Shown piece after piece: positions 19,252 through 27,886 of a stretch of 64,000 nt of DNA. The translations under genes and the position numbers were made by a program. Below the pieces are notes generated by a model. It searched no databases, was not told the origin of the DNA, and worked only from the letters and a program-made list of their open reading frames with translations. Every line of letters begins with the position of its first letter. The stretch's first letter is position 1. This DNA comes from Myxacorys almedinensis A (lineage in GTDB: Bacteria > Cyanobacteriota > Cyanobacteriia > Leptolyngbyales > Leptolyngbyaceae): the NCBI RefSeq assembly GCF_010091945.1, contig NZ_WVIE01000005.1:62001-126000 (forward strand), given 5' to 3'.

Positions 19252-20451
19252 ATGCGTGTAATCCTCATGACGGGCAAAGGCGGCGTCGGTAAAACCTCGG
19301 TAGCTGCCGCAACGGGTCTTCGCTGCGCTGAATTAGGATATCGAACCCTTGTTCTGAGTACTGATCCGGCTCACTCTCTAGCCGATAGCTTTGATCTCGA
19401 ACTAGGACACGAACCCAAAGAAGTGCGTCCCAATCTTTGGGGAGCCGAACTCGATGCCCTGATGGAGCTTGAAGGCAATTGGGGAGCCGTAAAGCGATAC
19501 ATTACCCAAGTTTTGCAGGCTCGCGGGCTTGAAGGTGTACAGGCAGAAGAACTCGCCATCCTTCCGGGCATGGATGAGATTTTTGGGCTGGTGCGAATGA
19601 AGCGCCACTACGACGAAGGCGAGTTTGATGTGCTGATCATCGATTCTGCCCCTACCGGAACGGCGCTGCGGCTCCTTAGCTTGCCGGAAGTGGGCGGTTG
19701 GTATATGCGGAAGTTCTACAAGCCGTTCCAGGGAATTTCGGTGGCGTTGCGCCCGTTGGTTGAGCCAATTTTTCGCCCGATCGCAGGGTTCTCATTACCC
19801 GACAAAGAGGTGATGGATGCGCCCTACGAGTTTTACGAACAAATCGAAGCGCTAGAAAAGGTTCTCACTGATCCCACTAAAACCACCGTGCGACTGGTGA
19901 TGAACCCCGAAAAAATGGTGATCAAAGAATCGCTGCGTGCCCATGCTTATCTGAGCCTTTACAACGTGGCAACTGATTTGGTTGTTGCCAATCGGATTAT
20001 TCCTGAGTCGGTTTCTGACCCGTTTTTCCAGGGGTGGAAGGCACAGCAGCAGGGCTATCGCCAAGAAATTCACGATAATTTTCTGCCGTTGCCAGTCAAA
20101 GAAGTGCCGCTTTATTCCCAAGAAATGTGTGGCTTAGAGTCTCTCGATCGCTTGAAAGAAACGCTCTATCCTAACAACGAAGATCCGACACAAATCTACT
20201 ACAAAGAAACAACGCTGCGAGTCGTGCAGAAGCAAAATCAGTACAGCCTGGAACTTTACCTACCAGGGATTGCTAAAAACCAGGTTGAACTGAGCAAAAC
20301 AGGTGATGAGTTAAACATCCGAATTGGCAACCATCGTCGTAACTTGGTGTTGCCGCAAGCATTGGCAGCGCTGCAACCATCGGGAGCCACGATGGAAGAT
20401 GATTACCTCAAAATTCGCTTCTCTGATCCCTCATTTTTCACTTCAGCTTGA
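19252..20451 (+). CDS. ArsA/Get3-family ATPase with C-terminal HSP20-like domain
   Basis: The 399-aa protein starts [20 protein letters not shown], the deviant Walker A (GKGGVGKT) of the ArsA/Get3 (TRC40) group. Switch I is [13 protein letters not shown] and switch [22 protein letters not shown]. The last 85 residues ([20 protein letters not shown] onward) form an alpha-crystallin/HSP20-like beta domain characteristic of cyanobacterial and chloroplast ArsA-type proteins. No arsenite cysteine set or arsenic operon is present, so a role in membrane-protein targeting or a chaperone-like role is more likely than arsenite export. It is a single gene. The remnant of an integrated element begins 45 nt after its stop. 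Confidence 0.85.
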   Translation: MRVILMTGKGGVGKTSVAAATGLRCAELGYRTLVLSTDPAHSLADSFDLELGHEPKEVRPNLWGAELDALMELEGNWGAVKRYITQVLQARGLEGVQAEELAILPGMDEIFGLVRMKRHYDEGEFDVLIIDSAPTGTALRLLSLPEVGGWYMRKFYKPFQGISVALRPLVEPIFRPIAGFSLPDKEVMDAPYEFYEQIEALEKVLTDPTKTTVRLVMNPEKMVIKESLRAHAYLSLYNVATDLVVANRIIPESVSDPFFQGWKAQQQGYRQEIHDNFLPLPVKEVPLYSQEMCGLESLDRLKETLYPNNEDPTQIYYKETTLRVVQKQNQYSLELYLPGIAKNQVELSKTGDELNIRIGNHRRNLVLPQALAALQPSGATMEDDYLKIRFSDPSFFTSA

Positions 20452-20496
20452 TGTTTATTGGTTGAATAAAAATCAAGGGCACAGTTCCGGCTTCAG

Positions 20497-20787
20497 GACG
20501 TGCAGCTTCCACCAATCAAGCTCAATCGCCCCAACATCGATGTGGGGCATTCAGCCACACGCTACTTTCGGGGATTCGGTCTGCCCTTCCACCTCTACGA
20601 TTTGCGCCATGCTTACGCCATTCGTGCCACGTTGACCTACGGCATGGATTACAAGCTCGTGGCAAAGATGATGGGGCACAGCTACGGGGTGCATGAGAGC
20701 ATCTATCACCGATGGCTGAACTTGGATGTGGTTCAGGCTGTCTATGATGCGGCGATCAACCGGCGCGATCGCGTGCCACCTCTATAG
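20497..20787 (+). pseudogene. Truncated integrase 3' end left by an earlier related element
   Basis: This 291-nt block aligns without gaps to the last 96 codons of the intact integrase at 35071-35361, with 8 mismatches by my count (about 97% identity). It keeps the second catalytic Arg region (LYDLRHAYAIR), the GH motif and the Tyr region (ESIYHRWLN), and the same stop codon. It has no N-terminal half, no first catalytic Arg and no start. Because it lies outside the left attachment repeat of the present element, the simplest explanation is an older integration of a close relative at the same tRNA, later deleted down to this stub. Confidence 0.85.
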
Positions 20788-20832
20788 AGAAAAGCTAGGA
20801 ACGGGAGCTACTCTCGTTCCTAGCTTTTTCTC
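20787..20832. terminator. Integrase-remnant terminator hairpin (inverted copy)
   Basis: A long stem (GAGAAAAGCTAGGAACG pairing with CGTTCCTAGCTTTTTCTC) encloses a short inner segment. It is the counterpart of the hairpin at 36265-36310. The inner GGGAGCTACTCTC here is the reverse complement of the GAGAGTAGCTCCC there, so the hairpin top has flipped between copies. Confidence 0.7.
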
Positions 20833-20839
20833 ACCACAA

Positions 20840-20861
20840 TACCCCCAGGGGAATTCGAATC
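20840..20861 (-). repeat. Left attachment site: 22-nt copy of the tRNA-Glu 3' end
   Basis: These 22 nt are identical to the 3' terminal part of tRNA-Glu at 36318-36339 (acceptor strand and T-arm, TACCCCCAGGGGAATTCGAATC on the plus strand split at that length). Identity stops at 20862, where the intact tRNA continues with CCCGTCG. With the integrase next to the intact tRNA, this is the distal attachment site of the element. The crossover must lie within the 22 nt. Confidence 0.85.
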
Positions 20862-20880
20862 AACGATACCGACCTTGGGC

Positions 20881-21195
20881 TTATGAGTCATGCGTACTAC
20901 CTGCGATCGCGCTGTGTTGATTCAGGTAGCGAATAAATCCAACTTGCTTCGGCTTCGATGCTCGTTCTCGCTCATCAACAAACACTACAGCCCACTCCTC
21001 AGTCTGACTGACAAGGGCATCTACATAACGCTTCATCACTTTTTCGTCTCTTTGCATGTATGGATGAAGTGCCTGACGAATAAACTGCTCTCTCCATTCC
21101 GTTGGCGTTTTGTTTGTGTGCTTTCCAAGCTCTTCGGTTGCCAACACAAATGATGCACAGTATGCCCATACATCAAACTCTTTATTGTTACTCAT
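20881..21195 (-). CDS. Hypothetical protein of the element
   Basis: The 104-aa soluble protein (MSNNKEFDVWAYCASFVLAT, then ELGKHTNKTPTEWREQFIRQ) is mostly helical and charged. I do not recognise it. It is the only leftward gene at the left end, starts next to a divergent region with the late-block promoter, and ends 20 nt from the attachment site. Its position, as first gene inside the distal attachment site, is where satellites and phages often carry accessory genes. Confidence 0.55.
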   Translation of the reverse strand: MSNNKEFDVWAYCASFVLATEELGKHTNKTPTEWREQFIRQALHPYMQRDEKVMKRYVDALVSQTEEWAVVFVDERERASKPKQVGFIRYLNQHSAIAGSTHDS

Positions 21196-21219
21196 GGCAC
21201 AATGGTAAAAAGATTAGTA

Positions 21220-21253
21220 AGCACCTCCTAGCCTATCTAGGAGGTGCTTTTTT
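21220..21253 (+). terminator. Hairpin with T-run ahead of the late block
   Basis: AGCACCTCCTAG and CTAGGAGGTGCT form a 12-bp stem with a 5-nt loop followed by a T6 run. It lies between the divergent gene at 20881-21195 and the first late gene at 21310, oriented to stop rightward transcription arriving from the chromosome. It could insulate the element, or act as an antitermination point. Confidence 0.65.
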
Positions 21254-21309
21254 CATCATTCCCGTGTAAGTAAGGCATCATATCGATGTTGATTTAAATC
21301 ACATATTCT

Positions 21310-21615
21310 ATGGTTGCTTTCGCCCCTTCCGATGTTCCGTCTTCCGTCAATTCCGTTGAAAAGTTGATCGTGTGGGCAAACAGTTTGATGGATGAGTTGC
21401 ATCCATCCGTGACCGCGATCGAAGCGTCAGGCGTTGCTGAGCGAGTTTGCGCCTCAGGCTTGTTCAAAATCACCGCCACCGACCCGGTGACATGGAGAGC
21501 GATTAGCCGCACCTCTATTCCCATCGGCTCATCGTGGCGACGGGGCAACGCCAAAATCTGGACATTTGCTCAAGACATCAGCAGTCAGGCGATTCCCACG
21601 GAATACAAGAGCTAA
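21310..21615 (+). CDS. Hypothetical protein, first gene of the late block
   Basis: The 101-aa product (MVAFAPSDVPSSVNSVEKLI, followed by WANSLMDELHPSVTAIEASG) has no recognised domain. It is Ser/Thr/Ala-rich with a likely mixed fold, including VCASGLFKITATDPVTWRAI, and no membrane segment. Its stop codon TAA directly abuts the ATG of the 978-aa protein, so translation is coupled. Position at the head of the block would suit a small structural or scaffolding protein, but that is speculation. Confidence 0.6.
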   Translation: MVAFAPSDVPSSVNSVEKLIVWANSLMDELHPSVTAIEASGVAERVCASGLFKITATDPVTWRAISRTSIPIGSSWRRGNAKIWTFAQDISSQAIPTEYKS

Positions 21616-24552
21616 ATGGCACGGGGAACGATCAATCCAGTTGATTTTTCTGGGGCACCTGGCGGCGGCGGCGGCTCGTTCGGTGGTGGAGCAGCGCGCC
21701 CTGGCGGCTTACCTGGCGGGTTGCCCCGTGGCTTTCCTACCAGTGGCTTGCCGCGCGGGGTTCCAGGAAACAACATCGTGCCGTTCCGCCCCCCTCCCGC
21801 CGCCACGCCCGGCGGGGGACGTGCCCCACTCCCACCCCCGACCGCGCCCATAACACCGCCTCAACCCGCCACCCCCCCAAGCAGTTTTAGACCGCCAGTT
21901 TTAGACGTGCCCAAACCGTTCACCCCGCCACTAGTTCCGCCACCGCCCGATCCGAACAAGCCGCGCCCCGCGCCACCGACCCCAGCAGAGCCGTTCGGAG
22001 TTCCCGCCGTCATCTATCACGTCACCGTAAACTGGACGGTGACGCGACCCGGTTTCTTTGGGGGAATGTTTCCAACGAACTACTCTCAAGTATTCGCTGT
22101 GGAAGCGCCCATTTATGGGTTGAACTTCATCAAGGCCAAATCCGCATCTGATTACGACAAACTTTTTCTAGATGCAGGCAATCAAAGCATTGGTGTATGG
22201 CCGGGGGCAGTTCCCCCTGATCCGAACGCCAAAGTCACGAATTACTACATCCCCAAAATTCAGAAGTTGGGCGACCCTCCGATCGACCTGACAGCGCCCA
22301 CACTCACCCCCCCGCCTGTCCTCGTTCCCGATCGCATTCCTCAGCAATTGCCTCCCGGCATTCCCGATCCGGTTGAACCGATCATCGTTCCCGATGTCAT
22401 TCCTCAGCAATTGCCGAAAGGCGTTCCCGATCGCGAGTATCCGGAACCCAATCAAGAACCTCAACCTCAACCCGAAGAACCGGAACAACCAAACCCCGAA
22501 CCCGAAACCCCCCCAGAAGACAACCCAAAAAAACCACCCGTTCCCCTCCCCACTCCCACCCCGCAGCCCCCTCCAGCGCCGGAACCACCGCCAGAGCCAA
22601 AACCACCAGAGCCAAAACCCGCAGACCCAGAGCGAGAACCCGAAACTCCCCCACTCATTTTCCCGCCGCCTACACCCAGACCTGATCCGCGTCCTACTCC
22701 GTTGCCCACCCCAGCGCCGGAGCCGCCGCCATTTCCAAACCCAAACCCCATCCCGCAGCAGGTTCCAAACCCATTTTCAAATCCGTTTTCAAACCCAAAC
22801 CTCATCCCGCAGCAGGTTCCAAACCCATTTTCAAATCCATTTCCATCCTCCCCTCCTACCCCAAATCCAAACCCTGTCCCATCACCCGGTCCGCAAACTC
22901 ATCCTCAACCGGAGCGCCCGGCACAAACTCCATCCCAACCGCAACCGCAAACTCCATCCCAACCAGAGCGGCCGGGGCAGGTTCCATCAGCAGTCCCCTC
23001 AGCGCCGGGGGCACCCTCACCGCAAGCCCCTCCCCTCGCTAACCCCAACCCCATCCCAACCCCTAACCCATCCCCTAACTCACCGCCGCTTAATCTTCCT
23101 CAGCCTACACCTCCCCCCGTTCCTGAACCTGATTGTCCTTGTGCTCCCGCCATGAGTTGCAGATTCCAACCTGAACCCCAAACAACCGTTAGCGTTCGTG
23201 TCTTTAAAGAATGCGTTCTAGGATTTCCCGTATTTGACACCATGTCGATTAAAACCTATACCGCAGAGGCAGCTAAAACCGTGCTGATGTTTGATCGCAT
23301 GGCAAATATTGAGGCCCAAAACTGTATTCCACCCGATCTTCTTCCTGATGAGGGCAGCCCAGCCCCCACAACGGCGATCGCGGTAAAAACCTTCAAGTCC
23401 TGCACAAAAGTAGGTAGTGATGGCACTGTGGTAGAGGAAATTGATTTTGAAGAGCAAGTGTTGCAAGTGCCTCAAGCCGAAGCCGCCTTATATCAATCGT
23501 TGTTTGATCGGCTTTTTGATCTTGCGACCGCGCAATGCGATCGCATTGACAACAATCAATCCCTAAAACGCATCTACAACATTCTTGGTGGGAACACCTG
23601 GTTTGGTTCGCCCCGACCAGAAGGGCTTGACCCAGACACGCCTCACTACAATCGTGACCTAGCGACCGACTTACTCAGCCTGAGTAACCTGCTGTACGAC
23701 AATGGCGAGCCAACCGCATCAACATCTTGGAATTTGATTGATTTGGTCCGTAACAGCCTAACGCCCATCTTCTACCATGCTGGCTTGCATCAATTTCCCG
23801 CCACCGTCCCCCAGTCGTTACTGACCTACTCAGATGGTCAGACTACATCGATCAACAACGTGACCGACCTTCTAGGTTGGCTCGTTAAGCAACTAGACGC
23901 ACTGATGGGACAGTTTCCCATCGAGATTGAAATAGAAGACGCCGATCCACTCCAGGAAGGCAATCAGACCAAGAAAATAGAATTGCCTAACCTCTCCGAA
24001 GCGATTGCAGAACTCTATGGACTGGCAATCACTAGCAGCACCAATTCTGATGTCGCGATTAACATGCTCATGCGATTGGTTGCTGAGGTGATTGGAACAA
24101 AGAATGCAACTCTGATCACTCAGGACTATGCGAAAGCGAATGCATCGTATTTGGGATATAAAGGCAATCCAAAACGTCGTGAAGTTGACTACTCATTCGA
24201 CCCAACCAAGTTAGACACACTCGACCAACTGCTAAAAGAGTCGAAAGGATACATTCAGGGATGGGAAGAAGACGATAAAAACTCCGTTGCTGAGTACCTG
24301 CAAAAACTCATGTTTGCATCAGGCGTGATTAAGGCGGCGTTCTTCCGAGACAGCAAGCTGATAGACAACCTGAAGAAAGAAGTTGAGGATTTAGCAACCG
24401 GATCGAAGGATGCGGATGATGGGGCGTGGGAACGCTTTAAGCAAGATCTCAACGATCCACTCTCTCCCTACAACGTCGGCACGGATAACCCTCAGCCACG
24501 CATTCGAGAGACTCCCTTTAGCCCTGAAGGTGACAATGGCTCTAGTTCTTGA
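21616..24552 (+). CDS. Large proline-rich multidomain protein of the element
   Basis: The 978-aa protein is the largest in the element. Residues 1-60 are Gly/Pro-rich, and 60-135 Pro-rich. About 135-235 forms a globular domain (PAVIYHVTVNWTVTRPGFFG). Residues 236-510 are an extreme Pro/Glu/Gln/Asn linker with PQQLP and PQQVPNPF repeats. Then a short Cys cluster (DCPCAPAMSC) leads to two related about 50-residue repeats, each beginning V-x-x-F-K-x-C and ending A-Q-(N)C. The last 330 residues look globular and helical. No signal peptide or membrane helix is seen. Architecture suggests an extended virion or surface fibre or spike-like protein, comparable in style to phage adsorption proteins with Pro-rich linkers. 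No family is recognised. Confidence 0.7.
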   Translation: MARGTINPVDFSGAPGGGGGSFGGGAARPGGLPGGLPRGFPTSGLPRGVPGNNIVPFRPPPAATPGGGRAPLPPPTAPITPPQPATPPSSFRPPVLDVPKPFTPPLVPPPPDPNKPRPAPPTPAEPFGVPAVIYHVTVNWTVTRPGFFGGMFPTNYSQVFAVEAPIYGLNFIKAKSASDYDKLFLDAGNQSIGVWPGAVPPDPNAKVTNYYIPKIQKLGDPPIDLTAPTLTPPPVLVPDRIPQQLPPGIPDPVEPIIVPDVIPQQLPKGVPDREYPEPNQEPQPQPEEPEQPNPEPETPPEDNPKKPPVPLPTPTPQPPPAPEPPPEPKPPEPKPADPEREPETPPLIFPPPTPRPDPRPTPLPTPAPEPPPFPNPNPIPQQVPNPFSNPFSNPNLIPQQVPNPFSNPFPSSPPTPNPNPVPSPGPQTHPQPERPAQTPSQPQPQTPSQPERPGQVPSAVPSAPGAPSPQAPPLANPNPIPTPNPSPNSPPLNLPQPTPPPVPEPDCPCAPAMSCRFQPEPQTTVSVRVFKECVLGFPVFDTMSIKTYTAEAAKTVLMFDRMANIEAQNCIPPDLLPDEGSPAPTTAIAVKTFKSCTKVGSDGTVVEEIDFEEQVLQVPQAEAALYQSLFDRLFDLATAQCDRIDNNQSLKRIYNILGGNTWFGSPRPEGLDPDTPHYNRDLATDLLSLSNLLYDNGEPTASTSWNLIDLVRNSLTPIFYHAGLHQFPATVPQSLLTYSDGQTTSINNVTDLLGWLVKQLDALMGQFPIEIEIEDADPLQEGNQTKKIELPNLSEAIAELYGLAITSSTNSDVAINMLMRLVAEVIGTKNATLITQDYAKANASYLGYKGNPKRREVDYSFDPTKLDTLDQLLKESKGYIQGWEEDDKNSVAEYLQKLMFASGVIKAAFFRDSKLIDNLKKEVEDLATGSKDADDGAWERFKQDLNDPLSPYNVGTDNPQPRIRETPFSPEGDNGSSS
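22741..22842 (+). repeat. Tandem 48-nt repeat in the proline-rich linker
   Basis: Two copies of a 48-nt unit (22741-22788 and 22795-22842, period 54 nt) differ at two positions. They encode NP(I/L)IPQQVPNPFSNPF. This is a recent in-frame duplication, showing that linker length can vary by slippage or recombination. Confidence 0.8.
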
Positions 24553-26101
24553 AACCGCCCAACTGCTTAGCCGGACTATTCGGATCAACGCCTCAAATGG
24601 GGTTACCGGATCAGCGCTGCTCTCATCGAATAGTGGCTCGGTGTTGAAACCGCGCAAAATTGCCAACCTGTTTAAGCTGAAAGGGGAACAGGAGGAAGGC
24701 GGCATTCTCCAAAATATTTGGAACGCTGCCGCCACCCTAGTAGGTTGGATTGGCGGTCTGGTGAAAGGCATCACCTTCAGTGCTACGGCGGTGTTTCAGT
24801 GGGTTATCGGTCGGATCGAGCAGCTAAAGTCCTTTGATTGGAACGCCTCTGACGATGCATACAAACAATTGATGGAGTCGCAAAATACTCGAATTGCTTC
24901 AATTTGGGGCGGCGTTGTGGGCAAGGGGCTGGGATGGCTCGCTGGAATTGCGATCGGTGCTGGCGTCGGCTATCTCTGCCCGGTACTAGGGGGAGCAACG
25001 CTGGCGAAGACGATATCTACGGCGGTCGGGGTGGAAGCGCTAGAAGAGTTTCTCCCCGCGTTCCGCAATGCCCTCGTTCAAACGGCGGGGGAGTTCGCCA
25101 ATCGCGGATTGCTCGTGGGATATATGAACTATCGAAACCTCCTCAAACGTGCCCCCCGCCCCCTGCTAGAGGCGATTTACGGAGCAGAGCAGGCAGACTT
25201 TATTCAAAACACATGGGGCAATAAAGGCGGCCCCAACATGTCGTTCAACTCTCAGATGGATGAATTGGTCGAATCCATCCAGAACGATGCCCTGCAAGCG
25301 TTTGTAGAAGAACTGCTAGATGAATCGTGGGACAGCTTTACGGAAGCTGGATTCGTAATCGCCCACGAACTCGACACAGCCTTGCAGCAGTACAGAGCCG
25401 GAAAACAGAACGAGAATGGCACTCCCAGGACGGCGTACCTCAAGCCCGACAAAGAGGCTGATGAGGTGCTGACGTTCACCTCGGTTCCTCAGAAGCTCCT
25501 GCAAACCTCGGTGCAGGAGACTTTGAACTCTCACCGACTGATTCACAACCGCGATGTAGGGGCGATCGTTGGTCAGCCAGCGAGCAACTTAGGGCGAGCG
25601 CTGCCGCAGCTTCGGCAACTCGTGGTCGTCTTCCGAGACCGTCCTCGTCCACCGTGGCGGCACACCAACGGCGATCGCTGCCGGGAAGCGTCCTACACCA
25701 TCCCTGACGTGAAATTAGGGTTGACTTGGCGGGATATCAAAGAGGTGTCTGAAGCTTACATGTGGGGCAAGTATCGAGCGACTGCTCACCTCGACAATCG
25801 GCGTCAGATGGCAGTGTATGGAGCAACGCCAGAGGACGCCAAACTAAAACTCAGGGCATTGCTGAGACTATCCACCTCAGAGGTGCTATCGCTGTCGATC
25901 ACCGAGGAAGAGGATAGACCCCAAAAGCTGAAAAAAACTCCCACCAAAATGTATCCCGTCTACTTCACACTGCTGGCCCGACGGAACACAATCGATGGGC
26001 AGGGACGAACCACGCTCGACAACACCACCCTTGATGAAACGGTGCGGCGGATCGAAATGTGGGGAGAAAATCCCCCGGCAGGGATGCAACCGCTGCTCTG
26101 A
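24536..26101 (+). CDS. Membrane-associated protein of the element, function unknown
   Basis: The 521-aa protein starts MALVLETAQLLSRTIRINAS at an ATG overlapping the end of the proline-rich gene by 17 nt. Two hydrophobic stretches are visible: about residues 55-95 (LVGWIGGLVKGITFSATAVF) and about 121-165, glycine-rich with small-residue spacing (VVGKGLGWLAGIAIGAGVGY). The remainder is soluble, with a C-terminal beta-rich part after residue 360 (LVVVFRDRPRPPW, then AMWGKYRATAHL-like strands). The glycine-zipper-like helices would suit a membrane-penetrating or pore-type protein. The C-terminus has a row of basic residues. No family is recognised. Translational coupling with the 978-aa gene suggests the products work together. 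Confidence 0.65.
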   Translation: MALVLETAQLLSRTIRINASNGVTGSALLSSNSGSVLKPRKIANLFKLKGEQEEGGILQNIWNAAATLVGWIGGLVKGITFSATAVFQWVIGRIEQLKSFDWNASDDAYKQLMESQNTRIASIWGGVVGKGLGWLAGIAIGAGVGYLCPVLGGATLAKTISTAVGVEALEEFLPAFRNALVQTAGEFANRGLLVGYMNYRNLLKRAPRPLLEAIYGAEQADFIQNTWGNKGGPNMSFNSQMDELVESIQNDALQAFVEELLDESWDSFTEAGFVIAHELDTALQQYRAGKQNENGTPRTAYLKPDKEADEVLTFTSVPQKLLQTSVQETLNSHRLIHNRDVGAIVGQPASNLGRALPQLRQLVVVFRDRPRPPWRHTNGDRCREASYTIPDVKLGLTWRDIKEVSEAYMWGKYRATAHLDNRRQMAVYGATPEDAKLKLRALLRLSTSEVLSLSITEEEDRPQKLKKTPTKMYPVYFTLLARRNTIDGQGRTTLDNTTLDETVRRIEMWGENPPAGMQPLL

Positions 26102-26279
26102 AATCGTGTATTCACGGACATAAGAATTTTGACGAAACCCTACGGGTTCCTGTGTTTTTTGCATACACTTTGCTCTCACAGAAACATCCAAAATATTCGA
26201 TAGATCCACTGAACTTTTGAAGATGTCTAGGGAATAGAGTGCAGCCATACCAACCTTTCAACAATTTGGATCTCTTTCT

Positions 26280-26822
26280 ATGGCACGTCGCTTTTCACAA
26301 ATTAAACGTGGGGCTGAATATAACAAGGGGCTAGACAACTACGTCCAGTACTTGCGTGATTCGGAGACTCGCCCAACGAAACGACTACAGGGCGGCGTGC
26401 GCGGGACGCGGCGCGTGTTGCTGATTCGGGCAGTAACTCCGTTTGGTATGACGCTTTCGGCTGGCGAGGTTTATCAGGTTCGGGCATCTCAAGACTCCAT
26501 TACAGGCATTGGATCGGCTGTTGGGACGACTCGTTTAATTACGCCTGCCCCTACGGCAGATCTCAACATCAACAAAAAGTTTAAGCCTGCCCGTGTTTCT
26601 GCCTTTAGAGGGTCAGGCACGGCAAGCTACGTCCAGTCCAAGGTAACCAAGCTTTTTTACCTGAAGTACGAAGGAGACTCGTTCTCACTGCCATTTGGGG
26701 CACTTAACGAGACCGAGGAAGAGGCAGACGGGGCAAGAGCGGTAAGAGTGGCAGTTTTGAGTGTGTTTGGATCAGCCGACATCAAGCGTGTCTCGTTCTC
26801 ACCAGAGCGTGTGCCCGTCTAA
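26280..26822 (+). CDS. Basic hypothetical protein of the late block
   Basis: The 180-aa protein starts MARRFSQIKRGAEYNKGLDN and is Arg/Lys-rich in its first third, then beta-rich (VLLIRAVTPFGMTLSAGEVY; KLFYLKYEGDSFSLPFGALN). There is no membrane segment and no known motif. The size, basic N-terminal arm and beta-rich body are what one might see in a small capsid or nucleic-acid-associated structural protein, so it is one candidate coat protein of the element; this is inference only. Its TAA stop overlaps the next ATG (TAATG), giving coupling. A 178-nt gap upstream holds a possible internal promoter. Confidence 0.6.
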   Translation: MARRFSQIKRGAEYNKGLDNYVQYLRDSETRPTKRLQGGVRGTRRVLLIRAVTPFGMTLSAGEVYQVRASQDSITGIGSAVGTTRLITPAPTADLNINKKFKPARVSAFRGSGTASYVQSKVTKLFYLKYEGDSFSLPFGALNETEEEADGARAVRVAVLSVFGSADIKRVSFSPERVPV

Positions 26823-27073
26823 TGGACGCTCTAAAGCTGCTTGACACACCTCTCATTGTTCTGCCGGGGATGACTGACGCAGACATTGACACCCAGTGGG
26901 ACTTGCACGTCCTGCGGGTGCAAATGACCGACGGCTTTCTTCAGGGCACGATTGATCCAGAAACCTATTTTGACTTCATGGCTCAGCAGGGCTATGAGCC
27001 AGAACAGCTAATGGATGATGCAGAAGAGAATCTTCAGTTTGCGATTCAAAAGGGGCTAAAAATCGAGAAGTGA
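26822..27073 (+). CDS. Small acidic hypothetical protein of the late block
   Basis: The 83-aa acidic protein (MDALKLLDTPLIVLPGMTDA, with an Asp/Glu-rich helical C-terminus) overlaps the previous stop by one base and the next start by four (GTGA). It has no recognised domain. A DFMAQQGYEPEQLMDDAEEN segment is a plausible helix-loop-helix. Its size and coupling to the basic 180-aa protein would suit a chaperone or scaffolding partner, but I have no direct evidence. Confidence 0.6.
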   Translation: MDALKLLDTPLIVLPGMTDADIDTQWDLHVLRVQMTDGFLQGTIDPETYFDFMAQQGYEPEQLMDDAEENLQFAIQKGLKIEK

Positions 27074-27546
27074 GTCATCCCATTCTGCAATTGGGCAATG
27101 TCCAGAATTGGACGTTGCTCTACAGTGAGACCTTGAACGCAGAAGAGACGTTTGCAGGGAGAGGATTTAGACCCATCCCTGCACGGCTCATTCCCTTGCA
27201 GATTGAGCATCGAATTTTAATCGTGGGAACAGCGAGCAATAAGGGGATTCGCTCGACCTGGAATACCGGCGGGTGGATCACACCCCTAATCGCGTGGGGT
27301 GGGAACAACAACACAATGGACGCGGATTTAGGCTCGTGGCGCATCCCGTTGAACAAACAGCGTCTCATACTGTTGCCTGACATCGCCCCGAATTACAAAC
27401 TTCGATTCTCGACTCCCTCCTGGATGCAACAAATGTCAGTCACGATTTACCAGTATTCAGGCCCCGAAGACGACAGCACCGAACTCCTCATTGGGCAGTT
27501 GCAAACACAACTGGATCGAATTGAGGGTCAAATCTCGCCTAACTAA
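27070..27546 (+). CDS. Hypothetical protein of the late block
   Basis: The 158-aa protein starts at a GTG that overlaps the previous TGA (GTGA, 4-nt coupling). It appears beta-rich (LIPLQIEHRILIVGTASNKG; WRIPLNKQRLILLPDIAPNY), with a C-terminal coiled segment (ELLIGQLQTQLDRIEGQISP) typical of phage structural proteins that trimerise. No family is recognised. Confidence 0.6.
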   Translation: MSHPILQLGNVQNWTLLYSETLNAEETFAGRGFRPIPARLIPLQIEHRILIVGTASNKGIRSTWNTGGWITPLIAWGGNNNTMDADLGSWRIPLNKQRLILLPDIAPNYKLRFSTPSWMQQMSVTIYQYSGPEDDSTELLIGQLQTQLDRIEGQISPN

Positions 27547-27564
27547 TGTTCTCCTTTAAGCACC

Positions 27565-27882
27565 ATGCCACTGTTTGATCTTGAGGGATCTTCTACCTCC
27601 CAAAACCGCAAAACCTCTGTCACTAGGGTTAGCAAGTCCGCATCTACTTTACCGGTCGCATTGCTGTCAGCAAACGAAAATCGGGTTGGCGCTACGATTT
27701 TTAATCGCAGTAGCTCAATTCTCTATCTTGATTTTGCTGAGCAATTGTCCCCTGAAGATTTTGCAGTAGAGGTTCCACCTGGTGGCTACTTTGAAACGCC
27801 GTTTTCGCCTGTAACGGGAATGTGGGGGCGCTGGCGATCGTCAAACGGCAAGGCGTTGATTCGAGATTTTGTAGAGGTATAA
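27565..27882 (+). CDS. Phage decoration/structural-like protein, copy 1
   Basis: The 105-aa protein shares its fold with the next gene product. The common pattern is R-x-GAT-(I/L)-FN-x-S followed by LY, an acidic or polar strand, then PxGY(F/Y)E-(T/V)-PF, and a final G-x-A-L-I-x-(D/E)-F. I recall this small beta-domain from tailed-phage late regions, where it is taken to be a capsid decoration or fibre-associated protein; the assignment is tentative. It has a polar, Ser-rich N-terminal arm. Confidence 0.6.
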   Translation: MPLFDLEGSSTSQNRKTSVTRVSKSASTLPVALLSANENRVGATIFNRSSSILYLDFAEQLSPEDFAVEVPPGGYFETPFSPVTGMWGRWRSSNGKALIRDFVEV

Positions 27883-27886
27883 AAGC

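Noticed and set aside
22373-23155. 260-codon alternative frame and Gly-rich antisense frame inside the proline-rich gene
   Set aside because: Both come from C-rich proline codons read in other frames; the main frame is coupled to its neighbours and has globular ends.
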